Part shown: positions 50,891 through 64,000 of the stretch, piece after piece
Layout of the letters: every line of letters starts with the position of its first letter
Numbering within the stretch: the stretch's first letter is position 1
Program-made: the position numbers and the translations under genes
From: Streptomyces sp. NBC_01429
Lineage (GTDB): Bacteria > Actinomycetota > Actinomycetes > Streptomycetales > Streptomycetaceae
Direction of reading: 5' to 3'
DNA length: 64,000 bases
Assembly (NCBI RefSeq): GCF_036231945.1
Contig: NZ_CP109599.1
Location: 7,591,501-7,655,500 of the forward strand
Notes under the pieces: generated by a model
Told to the model about the DNA's origin: nothing
The model's input: only the letters and a program-made list of their open reading frames with translations
Databases searched by the model: none

Positions 50891-50910
50891 CGCATGCGAG
50901 AGCGCATGCG
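50891..50910. promoter_or_regulatory. Paired CGCATGCG palindromes before the RiPP operon
   Basis: CGCATGCG occurs at 50891-50898 and 50903-50910, separated by AGAG. Each is itself palindromic and the pair is symmetric. It lies 38 bases before the MFS start, a place suited to a repressor. No cognate regulator is adjacent. Confidence 0.5.
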
Positions 50911-51676
50911 AAATAGCGCCACACTTGACGAAGATGCGTAGAAAAGGTGCAGGAATTGAAACGTTCGGGAGCTTAACCACGTGCCGCCGCGGAGGACAAG
51001 GACGCCCGAACGAGGGCTGGTTCGATTCCACACGGGCGCCGTGGGACGCGCCGGGGCCCCGGTATAGCGGCATCGGGGCGAGCGGCTCTTACCGCGCCCG
51101 CCATCCGCGATCACCGCGCCGGGGGTGGCGAATTCGGGCGGTGCCACCCTGCCGCCCGGGGTTCATGCTTCGCTTTGGCGTTCGCGGCGCCGAATGAGTC
51201 TTCCGGGTGGGCGGAGCCCTGTGTGGGTCGTCGCCGACCATGCCGGACATAAGGCGGAATGCGGCATTCCGTGCGGAGGACGGTAGCTGAACTGCGCGGG
51301 AAACGGGACGGGACGCCGCCGGCCGGCCCGGCCGCACCACACGCCACGACGCCCCGCCGCGGCCGCCGGACACGACCGCCACGCCCGCCGCCGACGGCGT
51401 ACGCGGCCTTCCCGGTGGCGAACGCGACCCCCGCCGCCCAGGCGCCGTACGCCGCGTACCCCACAGGAGGAGAGGACTCCGACGGAAGCGCGCGGGCCCG
51501 CGCGATATCCGGAATCCCACTCCCCGGATATCGCCGGACCGACGAGAACGGCTCAAGTTATTGGCCGGAAACGTACGAGAGGCAAGGCGCACGCCGACAC
51601 CGTTGTCGCCGCGCGGCAGCTGTCCGTTGGCGAAGGGCGTTCTGTGTCGTCGCCGCTGCGGACCGGCAGCGGAGTT
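50911..51676. other. Intergenic region between RiPP operon and monooxygenase
   Basis: No convincing gene on either strand. It holds a 17-base palindrome at 51255-51271 (CGGAATGC G GCATTCCG), a spaced inverted repeat at 51502-51534 and a ribosome-like AGGAGGAGAGG near 51465 without an obvious partner gene. The RiPP operon promoter must lie near its left end. Confidence 0.45.
51502..51534. repeat. Perfect 11-bp inverted repeat with 11-base spacer
   Basis: GCGATATCCGG at 51502-51512 pairs with CCGGATATCGC at 51524-51534. It lies 142 bases past the stop of the leftward monooxygenase. It could be its terminator or an operator. Confidence 0.55.
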
Positions 51677-53491
51677 CTACGAGGACCGGGCGGGAGTCCT
51701 GGTCCGGAGGAGGACCTCGCCGATGGACTCCTCGCGCCATCGCTTCAGGAGTTCGTGGAAGGCGAACGCGCCGTGCGGGTAGGCGGTCGGGCCGTTCGGA
51801 CGGCCGCCCCCCTCGCGGTTGTAGTAGCCCGGGGTGCACTCGGCGTGGAACCACTCGTGGTCGGGGGCGTCCTCGGCCAGGACGGCGAGCCAGGCGTCCT
51901 CGCCCTCGCGGGACGGTTCGACGAGGGCGTCCTTGGCCTCGGCGGCCGCGACGAGGGCGGCGGCGTGGACGGCCTGCTCGTCCAGGATGTGCGTGTAGTT
52001 GACGCTGCTGGCGTTCTGCAGGGGGCCCATCTGGATCAGGTTCGGGAAGCCGTTGCTGGTGAAGCCGTGCAGACTGCGCGGGCCCTGCCGCGCCCAGGCG
52101 TGCAGCAGTTGGGTGCCGTCCCGGCCGTGAACGGGGAGCTTACCGGAGTGGATGCCGGAGGTGCCGACGGAGAATCCCGTGGCGAAGATCAGGCAGTCGA
52201 TCTCGTATGTGGTGTCGCCGACCACGACGCCGTGTTCGGTGATGCGCTCGATGCCGTGGGTGTCCGCGGTGTCGACCAGGGTGACGTTGGCGCGGTTGAA
52301 AGCCGGGTAGTACTTGTCGGAGAAGGTGGGGCGCTTGCAGGCGTACCGGTACCAGGGCTTGAGCTTCTCGGCCGTGTCGGAGTCGGTGACGGACTGCTCG
52401 ACGCGGTCGCGCAGCTCGTTCATCTTGACGGCGTCGGCGGTTTCGTAGGCGGCCTCGAAGGTCTTGCGGTCCCCTTGGCGGCGGAAGCTCGGCAGGAGCT
52501 TCTCCAGGAGGCCGGCCGACGCCGTCCACTGGTCCGCCACGAGATCCTCTTCGACTGTCTCGCCGGAGACGATGCGGAGATAGTTCTCGCGGCGCTCGCC
52601 CGCCCAGCCCTCGTGGTCGGCGCCGACGTCCTCGGCGGTGGTGCGGCGGTTGGCGCGTACGTCCACGGTGGAGGGGGTGCGCTGGAAGACGTAGACGTGT
52701 CCGGCGTCCTCGGCCAGCGCCGGAATGACCTGGATGCCGGTGGCGCCCGTGCCGACCACGCCCACCCGCTTGCGCGAGAGGCCGGCCATGCCGCCGTCCG
52801 GGGTGCCGCCGGTGTAGGCGTAGTCCCACCGTGACGTGTGGAAGGTGTGGCCCTTGAAGTCCTCGATGCCGGGTATCCCGGGCAGCTTCGGCTCGGAGAG
52901 GGTGCCGGTGGCGGTGACGACGTACGTGGCCCGGAACGCGTCGCCGCGGTCGGTGGCCACGATCCAGGTCTCGGATGCCTCCTCCCAGGTCAGCGAGGTG
53001 ACCGCGGTGGAGAACAGGGCATCGGGGTAGAGGTTGAACCGCTGCGCGATCCGTACCGCGTGGCGGCGGATCTCGTCGCCGGGAGCGTACTTCCACTCCG
53101 GCACGTATCCCGTCTCGTCGAGCAGCGGCAGATAGACGTGCGACTCGATGTCGCAGTGGATGCCCGGGTACCGGTTCCAGTACCAGGTGCCCCCGAAGTC
53201 GCCGCCGATCTCGACGATCCGGACGCGCTCCACGCCCTGCTGCCGCAGCCGCGCCCCGGCGAGGATGCCGCCGAATCCGCCACCGATCACGGCGACGTCG
53301 ACGGTGTCCTCCAGCGGCTCGCGGTCGGTCGGCCCGGCCGCGTACGGATCGGCGGCGTAGTAGCCGAACTCCGCTTCGGTGGGCTGGTACTGGCGGGCTC
53401 CGTCGGGCCGTACCCGCCGCTCACGTTCGAGCCGGTAACGCTGCCGCAGCGCGGCGAGTTCGTCGGGGGTCGGTGCTTGAGGGGTGGTCAT
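51677..53491 (-). CDS. Flavin-containing (Baeyer-Villiger-type) monooxygenase
   Basis: A 604-aa flavoprotein. VDVAVIGGGFGGILAGARLRQ is the FAD-binding motif. FKGHTFHTSRWD matches the BVMO fingerprint FxGxxxHTxxW, and KRVGVVGTGATGIQVIPALA is the NADPH motif. DCLIFATGFSVG is the ATG motif. The N-terminal extension MTTPQAPTPDELAALRQRYR is common in this clade. It catalyses ester formation from ketones or oxidation of hetero atoms; the substrate is unknown. It is divergent from a lipoprotein gene, and a palindrome in the shared promoter suggests repression. Confidence 0.92.
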   Translation of the reverse strand: MTTPQAPTPDELAALRQRYRLERERRVRPDGARQYQPTEAEFGYYAADPYAAGPTDREPLEDTVDVAVIGGGFGGILAGARLRQQGVERVRIVEIGGDFGGTWYWNRYPGIHCDIESHVYLPLLDETGYVPEWKYAPGDEIRRHAVRIAQRFNLYPDALFSTAVTSLTWEEASETWIVATDRGDAFRATYVVTATGTLSEPKLPGIPGIEDFKGHTFHTSRWDYAYTGGTPDGGMAGLSRKRVGVVGTGATGIQVIPALAEDAGHVYVFQRTPSTVDVRANRRTTAEDVGADHEGWAGERRENYLRIVSGETVEEDLVADQWTASAGLLEKLLPSFRRQGDRKTFEAAYETADAVKMNELRDRVEQSVTDSDTAEKLKPWYRYACKRPTFSDKYYPAFNRANVTLVDTADTHGIERITEHGVVVGDTTYEIDCLIFATGFSVGTSGIHSGKLPVHGRDGTQLLHAWARQGPRSLHGFTSNGFPNLIQMGPLQNASSVNYTHILDEQAVHAAALVAAAEAKDALVEPSREGEDAWLAVLAEDAPDHEWFHAECTPGYYNREGGGRPNGPTAYPHGAFAFHELLKRWREESIGEVLLRTRTPARSS

Positions 53492-53567
53492 GTGGGGGCC
53501 TCAATCCAGTTGGTCCGCTGGCATGCCGGCCGCCCCGGAAGAGCGGCTTTCCGCTACCGTAGCAACT

Positions 53568-53587
53568 ACCGGACAATGGTGTCCGGT
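53568..53587. promoter_or_regulatory. TetR-type operator
   Basis: ACCGGACA-ATGG-TGTCCGGT is a perfect inverted repeat with 4-base centre, 77 bases before the monooxygenase start and 130 before the divergent lipoprotein. The nearby TetR gene at 54749 is a candidate binder. A short GCTAC/GTAGC repeat lies beside it at 53552-53562. Confidence 0.65.
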
Positions 53588-53716
53588 TGGAGTGCGGGTG
53601 CGTCGTGGCATCCGGTCCGGGCGTGCTCGGCCCCTTGCGCTGAGCCTTCCGGACAGCCGCGCGTCCGTACCCGCGCCCGCCCAGCCGCATCCGCAGACAG
53701 GAAGAGTGACCCCCCC

Positions 53717-54736
53717 ATGCGACGACTCCCCGTCCGATCCCTTGCCGTGCTCGCCACGATCAGCACAGTGGCGCTCACCGGATGCGGTACGGACACGGGC
53801 AGCCCCGGCGACAAGGCGGCCTCCGCCGGCACGGGCAGGTCCATCACCGCCCAGAAGGTCATGCGGCTCACGAAGGTGCACCAGGAGACCGGGATGACCC
53901 TGCTGGAGGGCCCGACCTTCGCCAAGGACGGCAGCCTGCTCGTCGTCGACGTCACCGCGCCCGAGGGCAAGCCGAAGGTGATACGCGTCGACGTCAGGAA
54001 GAAGACGTCGCGTGCGGTCCACACCGACGGGCGGGGGGCCTACACCTCCGCGCAGTTCAGCCCGCACGACGGACGCGTCTACCTGTCCGACTTCGCCCAC
54101 GGCGAGATCGTGAGCCTCGCCCCGGACGGCGGCGATCCGCGGACCTTCTTCTCCGGCGATGTCGACGGGGCGCCGATGAACCCGGACGACATCGCCTTCG
54201 ACCAGGACGGCAACCTGTACGTCAGCGACTCACGCGGCCTGACCGAGGGCAAGGACCAGGGCCGCGTGGTGCGGATCGACCGCGAAGGCGAGAAGGCCAC
54301 CGTCCTGGCCGACGACTTGGCCGCGACGAACGGAATCTCGTTCGACGTGGACTACCGCGGGCTGTGGATCAGCGAGCTGACCCAGAACCGGATCTCCTAC
54401 CTGCGCCTCGACGGCAACGGCGAGGTGACGTCCCGGCACACCGCCATCCGCGTCGACGCCGGTATCGCCCAGACCGACTCGATCGCGGTGGACGCGGACG
54501 GCAACATCTACCAGGCGCTGCACGGCCGGGCGGCGATGCTCGTGTACGACAAGCACGGTGAGCGCCTGGCGACCATTGAACTCCCCCGCCGCACCGAGGG
54601 CCTGGAGTCGGCGACGAACGTGGCGATCACGCCCGGCGGGACCAAGGCGTACATGACCGTCAGCGGGCCCGCGGGGGGCTACCTGTACACCTTCGACGCG
54701 CTGGCGAAGGGGATCCGGCAGTCCAACGGCGGCTGA
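53717..54736 (+). CDS. Lipoprotein with SMP-30/gluconolactonase-like beta-propeller
   Basis: A 339-aa secreted lipoprotein. The signal ends in lipobox LTGC near residue 23. The mature part repeats propeller strands such as LEGPTFAKDGSLLVVDV, VYLSDFAHGEIVSLAPDGG and DDIAFDQDGNLYVSDSRG, typical of the SMP-30/gluconolactonase/LRE-like fold, which binds a metal through Glu, Asn and Asp. ATNGISFDVDYRGLWISE and SIAVDADGNIYQALHGRA support this. The substrate is unknown. The ATG at 53717 is preceded only by a weak site (GAAGAG), but the signal peptide fixes it. It is divergent from the monooxygenase. Confidence 0.82.
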   Translation: MRRLPVRSLAVLATISTVALTGCGTDTGSPGDKAASAGTGRSITAQKVMRLTKVHQETGMTLLEGPTFAKDGSLLVVDVTAPEGKPKVIRVDVRKKTSRAVHTDGRGAYTSAQFSPHDGRVYLSDFAHGEIVSLAPDGGDPRTFFSGDVDGAPMNPDDIAFDQDGNLYVSDSRGLTEGKDQGRVVRIDREGEKATVLADDLAATNGISFDVDYRGLWISELTQNRISYLRLDGNGEVTSRHTAIRVDAGIAQTDSIAVDADGNIYQALHGRAAMLVYDKHGERLATIELPRRTEGLESATNVAITPGGTKAYMTVSGPAGGYLYTFDALAKGIRQSNGG

Positions 54737-54748
54737 TATCTCCCCGCC

Positions 54749-55339
54749 TCACCCTTCGAAGGGCCGCACCGGGCCCACCGCGACTCCGAGCAGCCGCCAG
54801 GCCCCCAGCGCCCGGCGTTCCCGCTCCTCGCGCGTGGGGCCGATGACGGCGCCGGAGACCATGGCGACGGCGAGCATGAGGTCGTTCGCCGCCGCCAGCC
54901 CGTGGCCGTCCGGCAGATGACCCCGCAGGGCCACCTCGACTCGCTCGGACAGCGCCAAGGCGTACGCGAGGGTGCCGGCGTGCCCGGCCGCCCCGTCGGC
55001 GTGCAAGAGGCCGATGAAGGCCGCCGACTCCGTCAGATGCCAGGTCAGCACGCCGAGAACGCCGGTGAAATCGGCGTTCCCGGCGGTGGCCGCCTGCTCG
55101 ACCTGCCGTACGTTCTCCTCCAGAACCGCGGCCGCCACGGCGTCCCGGTCCGGAAAGTGCCGGTACAGAACGCCCTGCCCGACCCCGGCCCGACGGGCGA
55201 TCGCGGAGAGCGGAGCGTCCAGACCGTGCTGTGCGTAGATCTCCCGGGCGGCGGCGACCAGAGCGGCCCGGTTGCGGGCAGCGGCCTTGGGGCCGTCGTT
55301 CGCGGGCCGCCGCTCGTCCGGTACGGGATGGTGCGTCAC
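54749..55339 (-). CDS. TetR family transcriptional regulator
   Basis: A 196-aa repressor. Residues about 20-65 are the DNA-binding domain, with the helix-turn-helix in PLSAIARRAGVGQGVLYRHFPDRDAVAAAV. The remaining helices form the ligand domain, ending GAWRLLGVAVGPVRPFEG. It starts at a GTG. It converges on the lipoprotein gene with 12 bases between stops. Its likely target is the 53568-53587 operator between monooxygenase and lipoprotein, on the basis of distance only. Confidence 0.88.
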   Translation of the reverse strand: MTHHPVPDERRPANDGPKAAARNRAALVAAAREIYAQHGLDAPLSAIARRAGVGQGVLYRHFPDRDAVAAAVLEENVRQVEQAATAGNADFTGVLGVLTWHLTESAAFIGLLHADGAAGHAGTLAYALALSERVEVALRGHLPDGHGLAAANDLMLAVAMVSGAVIGPTREERERRALGAWRLLGVAVGPVRPFEG

Positions 55340-55394
55340 CCCGGAAGGGTACCGGCCGGTGTGCGGGGCGAGGCGGCCGCCCGGCCGCCCGGTA

Positions 55395-55889
55395 CTACGA
55401 CGGCCGGCCCGCGGCCATGGCCGTACACACCGCCCCCGGCGCCGTGGTGAACTCGGCGTCGCACCCGTCGCACCGGCCGTCGTAGGCGGCTCCCACCGGA
55501 TGCGGGCCCTGTCCGCGCGCGCGGACACACCCGGGCGGGTAGGTGGTCGCCCCGACGCCGTCCGGCACGGCTCCCTCGTCGGGGGAGGGGGAGGAACCGG
55601 CGGGCAGCTCCCATTCATCGGGCCAGCCGTCACGTCGCAGGTCGCGCATGTCGTGCAGCGCCGCCTCGGTCAGATTCTCCGGGCCGGTCTCCTCTAATGA
55701 CCGTACGTAGGCGAGGTCGTCGACCAGGTAGGTGTATCTGCGGCCGCTCAGGTCCTGACCCAGCACGAGCCCGTAGCCGGCCGGCCGGGGCGTGACCGCC
55801 GCCGCCCGGCAGAAGGCTGTGTAGGCCCGAGCGGAGCCGAGATCGTGTGGGGTCGCGAAAGAGACACCAAGTGGAATGAAATCGTTCAT
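55395..55889 (-). CDS. Hypothetical protein with C-terminal zinc-knuckle-like CxxC
   Basis: A 164-aa protein, MNDFIPLGVSFATPHDLGSA then GYGLVLGQDLSGRRYTYLVD, with acidic helical middle (SLEETGPENLTEAALHDMRD). The end has GRCDGCDAEFTTAPGAVC, whose CxxC could bind metal. No family is recognised. It starts at an ATG that was fixed by the N-terminal pattern and codon use. Confidence 0.55.
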   Translation of the reverse strand: MNDFIPLGVSFATPHDLGSARAYTAFCRAAAVTPRPAGYGLVLGQDLSGRRYTYLVDDLAYVRSLEETGPENLTEAALHDMRDLRRDGWPDEWELPAGSSPSPDEGAVPDGVGATTYPPGCVRARGQGPHPVGAAYDGRCDGCDAEFTTAPGAVCTAMAAGRPS

Positions 55890-56064
55890 GTAACAAAGAC
55901 GCGCGACATCGGCTCCACGTTGCGCGGAGTGTGAGTGTCACTTTGAGCCACCGGGGCAAGACCGGAGACCACCGCGACAGCGGAGAGCGGTACCGGTGCC
56001 TGTCCTGTTCCGTATGTCCCGGTCGGTGATCCGCCGCCCCCGTCGGGCACCGTCCGCACCGGGC

Positions 56065-56841
56065 TCATACGGGATCGCCCGGCAGGTCGAGATAGCCGGC
56101 GCGCAGCGCGGCCAGGACCGGGTCGTCCGTGGACAGCTCGGTGCCGTCGACGGCCGCCAGCGCGCGGACGCCGACGCTCGTGTTGGTCGCGAACGCCGCC
56201 CGCATTCCGCGCGCCTCCGCGATCGGCACCTCGCGTACGGTGTGCTCGTTCCGCCGCTGGAGCAGCGTCATGGTCACACCGGGCAGCACATCGCCCCGGG
56301 GCCACACGACGCCTCCCCGCGCGTCCACGAAACCCACGTTCCACGTTCCGCCCTCCGACACCTGGCCACCGGGGCCGTGGAAGAGGGCGTCGTCGTACCC
56401 CGCGAGCTGCGCGGTCCGCCTGGCGTGCAGGGCGCCGAACAGCCCCGTGTGTTTGATCTCGGCCGCGTCCCTCACGTAGGGCACCGACATGACTCTCATC
56501 GGCGGCAGGGGCAGCGAGCCGGCGGGGCGCGAGGTGACCAGCACCTGTGGTGCGGCGGCGGCCGAGGGCCGCCCGATGTCGAGCGACGGGTCGAAGACGC
56601 TCATACGGACCACGAAGGAACCGGCCCTGCCGTCGACGGCTCCGCGCAGGTACGCGCGGACCCGGTCCGTGTCCAGCCGCGTTCCGAACACGGCGCGGCA
56701 GTCGCGTGCGAGGCGCTCCAGGTGCAGGGCGAGGCCCCGTACCCGCCCGTCCTCCACGCGCATCGACGTGAAGTGTCCGTAATTGGTGAGCGCCAGGGCC
56801 CGCACGGCGTCGGGATCGACGGGCTGTCCGTTCAGTTCCAT
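56065..56841 (-). CDS. Class IV (branched-chain type) aminotransferase family protein
   Basis: A 258-aa PLP enzyme. MELNGQPVDPDAVRALALTN is the usual opening, YVRDAAEIKHTGLFGALHAR holds the catalytic Lys, and VSEGGTWNVGFVDARGG is the family signature with the PLP-contacting Glu. It is shorter than most D-amino-acid or branched-chain enzymes but complete. An ADC-lyase role (PabC) cannot be excluded; an ATG/GTG pair makes the start ambiguous by one codon. Confidence 0.8.
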   Translation of the reverse strand: MELNGQPVDPDAVRALALTNYGHFTSMRVEDGRVRGLALHLERLARDCRAVFGTRLDTDRVRAYLRGAVDGRAGSFVVRMSVFDPSLDIGRPSAAAAPQVLVTSRPAGSLPLPPMRVMSVPYVRDAAEIKHTGLFGALHARRTAQLAGYDDALFHGPGGQVSEGGTWNVGFVDARGGVVWPRGDVLPGVTMTLLQRRNEHTVREVPIAEARGMRAAFATNTSVGVRALAAVDGTELSTDDPVLAALRAGYLDLPGDPV

Positions 56842-57008
56842 CACGCGCGACAGTGTGACAGGTCACCCGCGCCCCACGACGGTGGCGCCCACGCCCCGAG
56901 ACGGTGGCGCCCGCGCACCGCGCCGCCCGTGGGGCTCCGGGGGCTGGATACGGCCGGATCCGCACTGTCGTCCGCGCGTCGCGCGGCGCCGCCACCTCCG
57001 GCCGAAGT

Positions 57009-57024
57009 CTCGGAAATTCCTTAG
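57009..57024. promoter_or_regulatory. PAS-LuxR (PimM-type) operator before gmd
   Basis: CTCGGAAATTCCTTAG matches 14 of 16 positions of the PimM-type consensus CTVGGGAWWTCCCBAG, and its mismatches are symmetrical. It lies 93 bases before the gmd start, in the promoter of a polyene-type gene. The consensus is quoted from memory. Confidence 0.65.
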
Positions 57025-57116
57025 CTCAAATGTGGTTCGGTAAAACCGCCGAGCACTGGGTGAGGACTGTCGTCCCTCACTGGTCATCGTCCGTCGCAGT
57101 GAATCAAGGGGTCTGG

Positions 57117-58157
57117 ATGTCCAAGCGTGCGCTGATAACCGGAGTCACCGGGCAGGACGGCTCCTATCTGGCCGAACACCTGCTTGCCGAGGGCTACCAG
57201 GTCTGGGGTCTGACCAGGGGCCAGGCCAACCCACGTAAGCAGCGGATCGGTGCGCTGATCCCCGAGCTGTCGTTCGTGGACGGCGACCTGATGGACCAGG
57301 CCAGCCTGGTGTCGGCCGTCGACCTCGTCCAGCCCGACGAGGTCTACAACCTCGGGGCGATCTCGTTCGTTCCGATGTCCTGGCAGCAGGCCGAACTCGT
57401 CACCGAGGTCAACGGCACCGGTGTCCTGCGGATGCTGGAGGCCATCAGGATGGTGAGCGGCCTCGGCCGGTCCAATGGCGGCAACGGCGGGGCGTCCGGA
57501 CAGATCCGGTTCTACCAGGCGTCGTCGTCGGAGATGTTCGGCAAGGTGGCGGAGACCCCGCAGACCGAGCGGACGTCCTTCCACCCGCGCAGTCCCTACG
57601 GTGTCGCGAAGACCTACGGGCACTACATCACGCAGAACTACCGTGAGTCCTTCGGGATGTACGGAGTGTCGGGGATCCTGTTCAACCACGAATCACCGCG
57701 CCGCGGCGCCGAGTTCGTGACCAGGAAGATCTCCCTCGCGGTCGCCCAGATCAAGCTGGGCCTCCAGGAGAAGCTGTACCTCGGCAACCTCGACGCGGTG
57801 CGTGACTGGGGCTTCGCGGGCGACTATGTCCGTGCCATGCACCTGATGCTCCAGCAGGACACTCCCGGCGACTACGTGGTGGGGACCGGCAGGATGCACT
57901 CGGTCCGTGACGCGGCCAGGATCGCCTTCGAGACCGTGGGCCTGGACTGGGAGAAGTACGTCGTGGTCGACGAGGCCCTGGTCAGGCCCGCCGAGGTGGA
58001 GACGCTCTGCGCCGACTACGGCAACGCCCATGAGAACCTCGGCTGGAAGCCCCTGGTCGAGTTCCCGGAACTCATGCGGATGATGGTGGAGTCCGACCTC
58101 CGCCAGGCGGACCGCGAGCGGGAATACGGTCAACTGCTCACCGCCGGCGGCTGGTAG
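57117..58157 (+). CDS. gmd: GDP-mannose 4,6-dehydratase
   Basis: A 346-aa extended SDR that makes GDP-4-keto-6-deoxymannose from GDP-mannose. ALITGVTGQDGSYLAEHLL binds NADP (GxxGQDGSYL is the GMD signature), YNLGAISFVPMSWQQ holds catalytic residues, ASSSEMFGKVAETPQTE is the family catalytic segment, and SPYGVAKTYGHYITQNYRES supplies the YxxxK pair. GILFNHESPRRGAEFVTRKI and VVGTGRMHSVRDA complete the set. In polyene clusters this enzyme starts mycosamine synthesis. A strong hairpin separates it from the PKS gene. Confidence 0.93.
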   Translation: MSKRALITGVTGQDGSYLAEHLLAEGYQVWGLTRGQANPRKQRIGALIPELSFVDGDLMDQASLVSAVDLVQPDEVYNLGAISFVPMSWQQAELVTEVNGTGVLRMLEAIRMVSGLGRSNGGNGGASGQIRFYQASSSEMFGKVAETPQTERTSFHPRSPYGVAKTYGHYITQNYRESFGMYGVSGILFNHESPRRGAEFVTRKISLAVAQIKLGLQEKLYLGNLDAVRDWGFAGDYVRAMHLMLQQDTPGDYVVGTGRMHSVRDAARIAFETVGLDWEKYVVVDEALVRPAEVETLCADYGNAHENLGWKPLVEFPELMRMMVESDLRQADREREYGQLLTAGGW

Positions 58158-58185
58158 CCCAGCCCCGGGCCCTGTCCGCCCCACT

Positions 58186-58222
58186 CCGCCCGGCCCGGGA
58201 GCAACGCTCCCGGGCCGGGCGG
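58186..58222 (+). terminator. Terminator after gmd
   Basis: Perfect 17-bp stem (58186-58202 with 58206-58222) and loop AAC, 29 bases past the stop. It makes a joint transcript of gmd and the PKS unlikely. Confidence 0.8.
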
Positions 58223-58280
58223 CACGGACACCGGACAGGGCAACGCGTCCCCCTCCCGCCGCCGGTTGGCCGGGCCGAGT

Positions 58281-58297
58281 CTAGGGATTTTCCCTGA
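58281..58297. promoter_or_regulatory. Possible PAS-LuxR box upstream of the PKS
   Basis: CTAGGGATTTTCCCTGA has both half-sites of the PimM-type operator, with a three-base centre where the consensus has two. It lies 149 bases before the PKS start. The second box near the gmd start supports function. Confidence 0.5.
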
Positions 58298-58445
58298 CGA
58301 GTCCGTCGAGACTGGGCCCGTGTGGCGTGCGGGAGGGCCGGCGGTGCCCCGTGCGGGGCACGCCCGACGCGTCAGGCGCTGTGGAAAGCCATCCCGAGTG
58401 CCGGATGCGTATATCGAACTCCTCCGCTGTCCGCCGGTCTTGAGA

Positions 58446-64000
<5,555 letters not shown>

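Noticed and set aside
47282..51073. Single 1263-codon frame covering S9 peptidase and the MFS region
   Set aside because: Only the part from the GTG at 49306 has peptidase features; upstream codons are Arg/Gly-rich shadow of the MFS gene, which has clear membrane helices.
56065..56841. ADC lyase (PabC) for a p-aminobenzoate polyene starter
   Set aside because: The class IV aminotransferase signature does not discriminate; no pabAB lies nearby and the gene faces away from the PKS with unrelated neighbours.

Overview
The window is high-GC DNA (over 70 percent GC, strong GC bias at third codon positions) of Streptomyces type. Supporting signs are a DUF5133-like gene, kinases with Streptomyces-style extracellular domains, an actinobacterial ferredoxin/P450 set and a modular polyketide synthase. 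No rRNA, tRNA or CRISPR array was seen.

Bases 1-12441 are a loose chromosomal stretch. It holds a GH29 alpha-L-fucosidase (cut at the window start), a secreted pectate lyase, TetR genes, several esterases and lipases, an acetyltransferase/toroid fusion, a small frameshifted Cys-tailed gene and a nucleoside-diphosphate-sugar epimerase. Bases 12577-19591 are a sugar-uptake regulon. A GH1 beta-glucosidase, two ABC permeases and a lipoprotein binding protein run leftward. A CE7-type esterase diverges from them, and a LacI regulator follows. LacI-type operators lie before the binding-protein gene and before the lacI gene. Bases 19728-22551 encode a P450, ferredoxin reductase and [3Fe-4S] ferredoxin operon. 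A Ser/Thr kinase with a bulb-lectin domain lies at 24163-25755.

A second layer starts at yjbQ (27026-27448). The last 52 coding bases of yjbQ recur perfectly at 41760-41811, so 27395-41811 (14.4 kb) looks like an inserted island with the gene end as attachment site. Its left end is decayed. Its core looks like a conflict or defence locus: an EACC1-like adaptor overlapping a membrane-anchored caspase, then a 1526-aa SF1 helicase with a C-terminal nuclease domain, followed one base later by a HEPN-type protein. A three-gene operon of unknown proteins runs in the opposite direction, and one of them has a possible nuclease core. No integrase was recognised.

Bases 41942-44188 encode a Ser/Thr kinase with a beta-propeller. 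Bases 44210-50853 form a leftward RiPP cluster: MFS transporter, S9 peptidase, a 39-aa Cys-free precursor, a cobalamin-type radical SAM C-methyltransferase and a DUF5825-type partner. Next come a Baeyer-Villiger-type monooxygenase, a lipoprotein beta-propeller, a TetR regulator, an unknown protein and a class IV aminotransferase. The right end starts a polyketide cluster: GDP-mannose 4,6-dehydratase and a type I PKS (KS-AT-DH-KR-ACP, then a KS cut by the window end). Both are preceded by sequences resembling PAS-LuxR (PimM-type) operators, which suggests a mycosaminyl polyene macrolide.
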